From an uncultured Prevotellaceae bacterium (GTDB lineage: Bacteria > Bacteroidota > Bacteroidia > Bacteroidales > Bacteroidaceae): a stretch of 16,841 nt of DNA. Below are positions 1 to 5,929 of the stretch, piece after piece. The notes beneath the pieces were generated by a model, which saw only the letters and a program-made list of their open reading frames with translations, was not told the DNA's origin and did not search any database. The first letter of the stretch is position 1. Each line of letters begins with the position of its first letter. The position numbers and the translations under genes were made by a program. Location of the stretch: contig CALZOH010000040.1 in NCBI GenBank assembly GCA_945827465.1, forward strand, positions 1-16,841, read 5' to 3'.

Positions 1-171
1 CTCGAGAAAGACTTCTACCTACTCCGCTATACCTCCTGCCCTGCCGTCCTCACCGAAAACCTCTTTATGGACAACCCCTCCGACTGCGCCTTCCTCCTCA
101 GCCCAGAAGGCCAACAGGCCCTCGTTGACCTCCATGTCGACGGCATCACCACCTACCTCTCTACCCTCTAA
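1..171 (+). CDS. N-acetylmuramoyl-L-alanine amidase, C-terminal fragment
   Basis: Only the last 56 codons are in the window, in frame 1, ending at TAA 169-171. The peptide contains VLTENLFMDN, then DCAFLLSPEGQ and a closing helix ending in GITTYLSTL. This is the end of an Amidase_3 (MurNAc-LAA) catalytic domain. In that family the Glu of the V-L-x-E motif (residue 19 of the fragment) is a catalytic or zinc-site residue. The enzyme cleaves the amide bond between N-acetylmuramic acid and the stem peptide of peptidoglycan. In Bacteroidetes such genes occur both as housekeeping lysins and in prophage remnants, and the fragment does not show which. Codon use is strikingly C-rich at third positions compared with the module that follows. 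A terminator hairpin lies four bases after the stop, so the gene is transcriptionally separate from the next one. Confidence 0.85.
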   Translation, partial: LEKDFYLLRYTSCPAVLTENLFMDNPSDCAFLLSPEGQQALVDLHVDGITTYLSTL

Positions 172-174
172 CGA

Positions 175-208
175 AGAATGCCCGGCCCCGCCGAGCATTC
201 TCACTTTT
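175..208 (+). terminator. Intrinsic terminator after the amidase gene
   Basis: Arms AGAATGC (175-181) and GCATTCT (195-201) pair perfectly. After one C-A mismatch the stem continues with CGGC/GCCG around a CCC loop. CACTTTT follows. The position directly after the stop codon fits a Rho-independent terminator. Confidence 0.75.
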
Positions 209-210
209 GC

Positions 211-263
211 TGTCCACTCCTGTCCACCCTGTCCACCCCGTCCACCGAAGTTCAAGGTGGACA
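211..263. repeat. Four TGTCCAC-type tandem units plus an inverted copy
   Basis: TGTCCAC starts at 211, 221 and 230, and a shortened GTCCACC starts at 240, so the period is 9-10 bp. An inverted GGTGGAC follows at 256-262 and pairs with the last unit as a 7-bp stem over a 9-nt loop. The near-helical spacing suggests a protein-binding cluster, but no regulator or replicon function can be assigned. It lies between a terminator and the promoter of the next gene. Confidence 0.6.
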
Positions 264-296
264 GAGAATATTTTGCCAATATGACATTCTTTTAGC

Positions 297-334
297 TTTG
301 CGAAAATTGGCTTCGCGTAGTTGGAATATCTTTG
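297..334 (+). promoter_or_regulatory. Promoter and putative operator of the DUF3825 gene
   Basis: TATCTTTG at 327-334 fits the Bacteroidetes -7 consensus TAnnTTTG. Upstream lies the dyad TTTGCGAA (297-304), seven bases, then TTCGC (312-316). A good -33 TTTG at the usual 19-21 bp spacing is absent, because the dyad occupies that region. The same arrangement at the same spacing precedes the WYL gene and, with one change, the PIF1-helicase operon. The predicted leader is about 120 nt. Confidence 0.65.
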
Positions 335-421
335 CATCATGAAAAACAGAGCCGTTCTACAATAACCGACAAAATGGCAGGAGAAGGTGACAGGAACGGT
401 ATTTGAGTTTGATGCTGCGAA

Positions 422-438
422 GGTTATCGCAGATAACC
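422..438 (+). promoter_or_regulatory. Perfect hairpin in the DUF3825 leader
   Basis: GGTTATC (422-428), loop GCA, GATAACC (432-438) form a perfect 7-bp stem ending 25 nt before the ATG at 464. It could be an RNA structure affecting translation or a protein-binding palindrome. No T-run follows, so it is not an intrinsic terminator. Confidence 0.45.
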
Positions 439-463
439 ATAAACAAATAAAAATTAAAGTTTT

Positions 464-2035
464 ATGACAAATTTAGAATTGAAGGCCCTCATCGAAGGAG
501 CCTATGCCCAAACCCCCACTCTTCCCGGGTTCTGGCTCAAGTATGACGAGTTCCGTGAGAAGTTCAACGAACTCATTGCCTCCCGTAGTGACATCCCCGT
601 TGATGTCGAAAAAGTCCTCTCGGAATTATATCCGGATTCTTCCTTCATGGATCAGTATCAGTTGCAAGGTTCGGAAGACGTCTTCCGCGCTTTTCGGATT
701 GCTCCCAATAAGTTGGTCATCCAGAGAGATCTGAAAAAACAGATTGAAGCGATCTTACGCGAAGCCACTGGTGACTCTGATGGTTGGAAGAACTTCGCAG
801 TGATTGGAGCCAAGGGGCTTAAACCAGAGATTCTTGCGATGGGCTTTATTGGCATCCGTCAGGCAGTGGAATGTTTGTTCCGCGGTCGTTTTGAATTTCG
901 TTCAGGAGATCCGACCCAACATGAAGCGCCTGTGCTTATAAGAGATAAGAAAGAGATTAGCACACCATCGGAGTCCACGTCTGCTTTTTCTGGAGTTAAA
1001 CAAGAACGTGTAAGAAAAAACCCGAAACAGGGTTCTTTTATTGGGGATGCCATAGATGCCTTTGCTTATTTCCCTCGTCCCAAGAATTCTACCACCTATG
1101 GCTGGGACGCGGCCATCAACGAACTTGCGACTAACCTTGCCCTTGAGGAAAGGTGGTACTATTCTGAAGAGGACAAGCAAAAGAAGCCCATCCTAAAGAA
1201 TTACCTAAGCTATACGTTCGAGCGCCTCCAGTTTGAGGACGCTGAAGAAACACGTAAAGCCTCCGAGGAGAATCGAGATGCCGTCCTCAAGATACTCGCT
1301 AACGAAGAGCATGCACTGTTCAATACAGGACTGGTCAACAACATTTATGAGCCCATCTATGCCTTCTTCAAGAAGAACGATGGTTCGAATCAGGCAGTTA
1401 CCCAACCTTGGATATTCATTGCGTTCGGAACAGCGAACAGCTACTACCAGAATATCATAACTGATTTCCCTTACCGCCCCAAGAGGGCCCAGTATTTCAC
1501 GGACTCCAGTGATCTCTTCTACGACACGAATGCCGCCGTCCCAACACTAAACTGGGAGCACTTCATCAAGGACAACATAGAGCGGCTTCCTCTCGGCTTC
1601 GTGAAAAAAGGTGCACCTGAAGGTTATCCTTTCTATGATGATCCTGATTCTCTGCCCCGGCCCCAGCGTCTGGCTTATTTCAAAAAAATGGCTGATGACA
1701 TCTTCGCGGATGATGACTGGATGCAGTTCTTGACAACAAGATTCAAAAACGCCTTGAATATCACACTCAGCCGTGTCGCATGGAACTATAAGACTGCCAT
1801 CCCTGTGTATTATGTGGAAAAACATCAGCTCTCTCTGTTGCTCCCGTTAGCGCTTGAGAAAAAGGACGTCATTGATGTAGCCCTTGTGGTCGAGCACAAG
1901 GTCAACAAGGAGAAGAAAATCAACAACTACGTTGGCAGGACGATATTCACCTTACAGATGGCGTATTCGAACGCTCGCTTAATAACACGTCCAGACAGCG
2001 ATTGGCTCATGGCGGACATGAATCCAGGTAAATAA
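464..2035 (+). CDS. DUF3825 domain-containing protein
   Basis: This 523-residue protein is predicted to be cytoplasmic, with no signal peptide or membrane segment. Residues from about 200 to the end match the DUF3825 pattern. The visible landmarks are an opening FAYFPRP (about 200), YLSYTFERL (about 247), FNTGL (286-290) with IYEPIYAFF after it, a YF-D segment, and a C-terminal block ending NARLITRPDSDWL. The first 150 residues are helical and charged and resemble no domain I can name; a small nucleic-acid-binding winged helix is possible. DUF3825 has no established biochemical activity that I know of. The gene has its own promoter and dyad and its own terminator. The next gene is a WYL regulator behind the same dyad, which suggests co-regulation. 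The start is the ATG after an A-rich leader, which is usual for Bacteroidetes. Codon use is mixed, less C-rich than the amidase upstream. Confidence 0.8.
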   Translation: MTNLELKALIEGAYAQTPTLPGFWLKYDEFREKFNELIASRSDIPVDVEKVLSELYPDSSFMDQYQLQGSEDVFRAFRIAPNKLVIQRDLKKQIEAILREATGDSDGWKNFAVIGAKGLKPEILAMGFIGIRQAVECLFRGRFEFRSGDPTQHEAPVLIRDKKEISTPSESTSAFSGVKQERVRKNPKQGSFIGDAIDAFAYFPRPKNSTTYGWDAAINELATNLALEERWYYSEEDKQKKPILKNYLSYTFERLQFEDAEETRKASEENRDAVLKILANEEHALFNTGLVNNIYEPIYAFFKKNDGSNQAVTQPWIFIAFGTANSYYQNIITDFPYRPKRAQYFTDSSDLFYDTNAAVPTLNWEHFIKDNIERLPLGFVKKGAPEGYPFYDDPDSLPRPQRLAYFKKMADDIFADDDWMQFLTTRFKNALNITLSRVAWNYKTAIPVYYVEKHQLSLLLPLALEKKDVIDVALVVEHKVNKEKKINNYVGRTIFTLQMAYSNARLITRPDSDWLMADMNPGK

Positions 2036-2052
2036 TCCCAGCTGTATATTTG

Positions 2053-2083
2053 AGAGCCTCGTCAGGAATGACGGGGCTCTTTT
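2053..2083 (+). terminator. Intrinsic terminator after the DUF3825 gene
   Basis: A 12-bp stem pairs 2053-2064 with 2069-2080, with one G-U pair. It closes on a GGAA tetraloop of the GNRA class and is followed by TTTT. It lies 17 nt after the stop codon, so the DUF3825 and WYL genes are separate transcription units. Confidence 0.9.
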
Positions 2084-2118
2084 GCGAAGATACGTTTCGC
2101 AAAATATCCGTATCTTTG
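2081..2118 (+). promoter_or_regulatory. Promoter and putative autoregulatory operator of the WYL gene
   Basis: The -7 box is TATCTTTG at 2111-2118. The dyad TTTTGCGAA (2080-2088), seven bases, TTCGCAAAA (2096-2104) is the most complete copy of the motif in the window, with 9-bp arms. The spacing from dyad to -7 box is identical to that before the DUF3825 gene. The predicted leader is about 18-25 nt. The left arm overlaps the T-run of the preceding terminator. Confidence 0.7.
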
Positions 2119-2142
2119 TCTCCGTAACCAATTAGAAGCACT

Positions 2143-3231
2143 ATGCCAGCAAACAAAAACGCCGTCGTAAGATATATTATCCTGGATAGGATGCTGTCGG
2201 ACCAGCATCATTACTACACTCGCACCCAGTTGCTGAATGCAGTGAACGATTCTCTCAAAGGCATTGACGAAGCCCTACAGGTCAGCAAGCGTACAATAGA
2301 AATGGACTTGAGGGATATGGAGGACATTTTCCAGATAGACCTTGATGAGAGCAAGGTCATCAACGGAAAGAAAGTTATTCGGTATGCCGATCAGACGAGA
2401 TCCATCTTCTCAAAACCACTATCGGACGATGAAAAAATGCTTCTCAATGAAGTGTTAAGTGCACTTGGTCAGTTCTCAGGACTGGATAACTTTGTGTGGC
2501 TGGATGACCTGAAGACAAAGCTGGGGAATCAGCTATCCTTCGGTGGTAGTGAGTTTGACGCTGGGAATGGTGCCCCGCAGAGAAAAGTTATTAGTTTCAG
2601 TTCAAACGAATTCCTTCAGAACAAGGAGTATTTAGGGTGGTTCTTCTCTGCCATAACCAACAAGAAGGTTGTCTCTATCACATACCGAAAATTTGATGCT
2701 GAAAAAGCACAGGAAATCATCGCCTACCCTTATATGCTTAAACAGTATCTGGACAGATGGTACCTGTTGTGCACTCCCACCTGCGACAAGAAACTGCCAT
2801 ACAACCCGCATTTCATTGCCAATATTCCGCTGGACAGGATTGAGGCTTATGAGGAAATACAGAATATTCCTTATGTGGAGTGCCAGGTTGATATCGACGA
2901 ACTCTTTGATGACATCGTGGGCGTGACATATTACTGGGACAAACCCGTAGAACACGTTGTGTTCGCCGTTCACAAGTCATCCGCCAACTATATTCGCACA
3001 AAGCCAATTCATCCATATCAGGCCGAATTGACAAAGGAAGACCAGGCTGTGCTGCGTAGTGAGAACCCCAAACTGGAAGATTATTCCTTTTTCTCCCTGG
3101 ATTGTAAGTTAAACTACGAACTGTCCTCGTTATTCAGAAGCTATGGTCCCAACCTGGTCGTTCTATCCCCAGAGACGCTGAGAGATGAGATGAAAGAGAG
3201 CGTCAAGCGACAGTCGGAGTTATATGCTTAG
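2143..3231 (+). CDS. WYL-domain transcriptional regulator
   Basis: The protein has 362 residues. The first 75 or so form a winged helix-turn-helix, with RYIILDRML and then a recognition-helix-like VSKRTIEMDLRDME. A linker follows. The WYL domain runs from about 180 to 300 and contains YPYMLKQYLDRWYLLC, with the signature W206-Y207-L208 preceded by Arg205. A C-terminal WCX-type region ends the protein. WYL domains sense nucleic-acid or nucleotide ligands, and WYL regulators are often found controlling phage-defence loci, where they commonly act as repressors. The gene sits behind the best copy of a dyad that also occurs upstream of the neighbouring units, which fits autoregulation and control of the whole module. 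The gene runs convergently into the zinc-ribbon gene, with only 34 bp between the stops. Whether it represses or activates cannot be read from sequence. Confidence 0.9.
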   Translation: MPANKNAVVRYIILDRMLSDQHHYYTRTQLLNAVNDSLKGIDEALQVSKRTIEMDLRDMEDIFQIDLDESKVINGKKVIRYADQTRSIFSKPLSDDEKMLLNEVLSALGQFSGLDNFVWLDDLKTKLGNQLSFGGSEFDAGNGAPQRKVISFSSNEFLQNKEYLGWFFSAITNKKVVSITYRKFDAEKAQEIIAYPYMLKQYLDRWYLLCTPTCDKKLPYNPHFIANIPLDRIEAYEEIQNIPYVECQVDIDELFDDIVGVTYYWDKPVEHVVFAVHKSSANYIRTKPIHPYQAELTKEDQAVLRSENPKLEDYSFFSLDCKLNYELSSLFRSYGPNLVVLSPETLRDEMKESVKRQSELYA

Positions 3232-3265
3232 AATCGCCATCATCATTTCTAATTGAGATATTAGT

Positions 3266-5821
3266 TTATCCCCAGGCTTCTGGTTGTATCCCTTCTTCAT
3301 CGAGTGGCGGATAATCTTCAAACTCATCGTATATTGGGTCTTCTCCTTCCCTGATGGGATTACATGCCAGGCAACGCCATTCATGATTGCCAGAGTTATC
3401 GATATAATCGACTTTTTGAGCCCCACACTTTGAGCAGAAGAACATATTCTGATCCTTGTGACCATTACCCATATACCGTGATATGAAAGCCGGGATATTG
3501 AGGCCTTGGACTCGGTATCTCTCAGCCATGGTCTCAAAAAAGGCGTTAGAGCAGCAAGAATTGCATGCGGGGCATATATATAGACCATTCGGGCATTGTT
3601 TTGTGTCCCGGGAGTCTATAATGCCCTTCTTGCAGTCATGGCAATAACTAAGATAAACTTCCTTATTGTATTCAGGGCACGATGGCAGAAGGCATTTAAA
3701 TCTTGAGTGTCCTCGCGGCCTTGCCGGGAAAAGGATATGTCCACAATCTTTACAGACAAACCTCTTGGAAAAACGAATCGCTTTGTTTATTTGTGTGACA
3801 AATTGGTTGTATACGGCATTTGGCATAAAACCGGCATCGGTCTCCTCAAGGACCTTGTATCCAATTATTTCAAGAATATGAATCAAGGTGTATTCTTTCC
3901 AATCCGGCTCCTTTTTTATGCTGGTTACAAAGCACATGTCTCCCTGACAAATAGCACATTTCCTTCCAGTAAGGAGATTGGGCAATTCCGCCAATTTGGG
4001 GGCACAGTAGATCTCTCGCTCACGGTAGTATTTCTTTATCTTTCTCTCAAAGCATTCCGTCGAGTTGCCTGTCGAACGATACAATGAATCAGATAGTGCA
4101 CGACGATAGGTGGCCTGATTGTATTCGCAGTCAAGAGAAGCTCCGAATAACTCGGACATCCGCTCTGTAATACGCTGTTTAACAACAGGTTCCTCAACGC
4201 CAGGATTCTCTCCCATACTGATAGAATTATCCATGGTTGCACGCATCCCTATTTCATAAGCAAACATCTTGACTATATCATCGGGATGTCTTTCAGAAAC
4301 ATAAGGAGTCAAAGAGCCATATTTCTCATTAAGATACGCCTCGACTCTATCTCTGACGATAGAGTAATCAACCATTTCAGGTGTAAAAACATCGTTTTCT
4401 GGTTCCGTATCTGGCTTTTTATCCCAGTTAACGAAGAGGTCAATATGTTTTCTATCCCCATGTTTAGATAATTTCCACCTCTTTTCATAAATCCTTACCT
4501 GTGTGGTTTCAATCTCATTCGTTTGGGGATCTCTAAGAGGCTCACCTGTTTTTGGATCAGTCTTGGTAACAGATTCAAGATGGGATATTCTTTCGCAGTG
4601 TTGCCTAACTATAGAGTGAATACTCTTTCGCAAAGATTCTTCCTCGAAAGCGAAATCATCAAGCTCGTATTTGATGTCAAAATCTGCAAAGCCTTTGAAT
4701 GATTTGTTAATAATAATCCCGCCTTGGCAGTAGCATAGCCAGTCATAGAACTTCATTTCTATGGGACGATTCACTTCGATTGCTTTTTGAATAGCCCAAT
4801 CAAGAATACCGTCTGTTACCTGAAAATGCTGCTGATTGGTTTTCTCGTAAGTTTTTAGACAGTCAAGGAAAAATTCCGTTGACACATTGCGGTTACCAGG
4901 CCACCTTTCATAGATATATCTTTGAGAGGAGTAATATTGATAATTCTGAGATGAAAAGGCTTTTAAAGATTGACTGTCATATTTTAAGACACCTTTCTTT
5001 ACGTCATAGAAATAACGCTTAATTGCAAGACTTCTTTTTTCTTCTCCGAGGTAAGCGAAATATAAACCCAAATCTTGCTGGGTGATGACGGCCGTTTCAT
5101 CTTTAAGCCATTGAATAAAAAGAGCGAACCCTTTGGGCTCTTTTATGGTCTTCTCTTCTGACTTTTCGACCAAACGGTCCACTAAAGAATGGACATTTAA
5201 TCCACTGTAGGTAAGTCCATATTGCCTTGCAGCGTCTTCCAAAACAACCGGGAAAAAGGAATCTGAGGGACGGCCCAGAGAAAGATTCAATTCATTGATT
5301 TGGGTAATTTTCTCCTTGCTTAAACCATAGGATGCATACTTAATAAGATCTATGATTTGGGATCTCGCTGGTTCCTGGAGAAAATTGAGAGCATCAAGAA
5401 TAACAGACGTTTTAAAACTATATCTGTCAAGTGCAATAGCGATAGCGGCGTATGCTAAACGATCACCCATTTGATGGAACTGTGACGTGTCATAAAACAG
5501 GCAGTTCCAATCATCTTTGGATTCTGGATTAAAAGGACGTGCCACCATGTCATAATCAGCAACGTCTTTTTGGTTAGAATGATTGGGCTCAAATAATACT
5601 AAAGCATAAGGTTTAATGTATGGTTCGGAATCTTTGCTAACAGTATTTTCAAAGGTTTTTCCATCTATATATAATATCACAAGGTCTATTTCTTCAACCT
5701 CACCATATCGAGAATCGCCAACGTATTTCGTCGAGTGACGCACGAGAGCCGGCCGTCTTGCATTACCAAAACGGTTCTCGTATCCTTCATAGTCAAAGTA
5801 AATCTTGTTGTACTTAAACAT
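3266..5821 (-). CDS. Large protein of unknown function with C-terminal zinc ribbons
   Basis: I do not recognise this 851-residue protein. The N-terminal 170 residues look alpha/beta (strands such as IDLVILYIDG and YALVLFEP). The middle is mostly helical, rich in aromatic and charged residues. From C622 to C820 there is a dense series of cysteine pairs: CAICQGDMC (622-630), CKDCGH (690-693), then CLLPSC, CHDC, CPNGLYICPACNSCC, CSKCG and a final CLAC (817-820). These suggest three or four zinc ribbons or a treble-clef array. No Walker motif, helicase motif or obvious nuclease signature is visible. I chose the ATG at 5821. A longer reading from a TTG at 5857 would begin inside the -7 promoter box TAACTTTG. 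The gene is divergent from the UvrD-like helicase gene with overlapping promoter regions, so the two are probably co-expressed and may act together on nucleic acid. Base composition is AT-richer than the right-hand flank, suggesting acquisition by transfer. Confidence 0.85.
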   Translation of the reverse strand: MFKYNKIYFDYEGYENRFGNARRPALVRHSTKYVGDSRYGEVEEIDLVILYIDGKTFENTVSKDSEPYIKPYALVLFEPNHSNQKDVADYDMVARPFNPESKDDWNCLFYDTSQFHQMGDRLAYAAIAIALDRYSFKTSVILDALNFLQEPARSQIIDLIKYASYGLSKEKITQINELNLSLGRPSDSFFPVVLEDAARQYGLTYSGLNVHSLVDRLVEKSEEKTIKEPKGFALFIQWLKDETAVITQQDLGLYFAYLGEEKRSLAIKRYFYDVKKGVLKYDSQSLKAFSSQNYQYYSSQRYIYERWPGNRNVSTEFFLDCLKTYEKTNQQHFQVTDGILDWAIQKAIEVNRPIEMKFYDWLCYCQGGIIINKSFKGFADFDIKYELDDFAFEEESLRKSIHSIVRQHCERISHLESVTKTDPKTGEPLRDPQTNEIETTQVRIYEKRWKLSKHGDRKHIDLFVNWDKKPDTEPENDVFTPEMVDYSIVRDRVEAYLNEKYGSLTPYVSERHPDDIVKMFAYEIGMRATMDNSISMGENPGVEEPVVKQRITERMSELFGASLDCEYNQATYRRALSDSLYRSTGNSTECFERKIKKYYREREIYCAPKLAELPNLLTGRKCAICQGDMCFVTSIKKEPDWKEYTLIHILEIIGYKVLEETDAGFMPNAVYNQFVTQINKAIRFSKRFVCKDCGHILFPARPRGHSRFKCLLPSCPEYNKEVYLSYCHDCKKGIIDSRDTKQCPNGLYICPACNSCCSNAFFETMAERYRVQGLNIPAFISRYMGNGHKDQNMFFCSKCGAQKVDYIDNSGNHEWRCLACNPIREGEDPIYDEFEDYPPLDEEGIQPEAWG

Positions 5822-5854
5822 ACCTGAAATGACAAAACGTGATTCTAACAATGT

Positions 5855-5886
5855 CAAAGTTAGTTAATTTTCATATAGCCATCAAA
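5855..5886 (-). promoter_or_regulatory. Promoter of the zinc-ribbon gene
   Basis: Reading the minus strand, a -33 TTTG (5886-5883) is followed after exactly 20 bp by TAACTTTG (5862-5855). Both match the Bacteroidetes sigma consensus TTTG-N19-21-TAnnTTTG. This is the best-formed promoter in the window. The predicted transcript starts near 5848, leaving a leader of about 27 nt before the ATG at 5821. Confidence 0.8.
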
Positions 5887-5900
5887 TTTTAGTAAATTTG
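5868..5900 (+). promoter_or_regulatory. Promoter of the UvrD-like helicase gene
   Basis: TAAATTTG at 5893-5900 fits the -7 consensus. A weak TTTT at 5868-5871 stands at about the -33 position. This promoter overlaps the divergent promoter of the zinc-ribbon gene: their -7 boxes are only 30 bp apart and face away from each other. Polymerase binding at the two promoters may therefore compete. Confidence 0.65.
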
Positions 5901-5910
5901 TAAGTTAAAC

Positions 5911-5929
5911 TACGAAACGTTTTTTCGTA
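5911..5929 (+). promoter_or_regulatory. Palindrome overlapping the helicase start codon
   Basis: TACGAAA (5911-5917), five bases, TTTCGTA (5923-5929). The last base is the A of the ATG at 5929. It contains the CGAA-N7-TTCG core found at the other promoters of the module, but here it lies downstream of the -7 box. It could be an operator acting as a roadblock, or an mRNA hairpin covering the translation start. Confidence 0.5.

Noticed and set aside
19..279. 86-codon minus-strand open frame over the amidase end
   Set aside because: It is antisense to a recognised domain and crosses the terminator and repeat cluster; its Gly/Glu-rich composition mirrors the C-rich sense codons.
5822..5857. TTG start giving a 12-residue longer zinc-ribbon protein
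   Set aside because: The TTG lies inside the TAACTTTG -7 box of a well-spaced promoter, so it would not be in the transcript.
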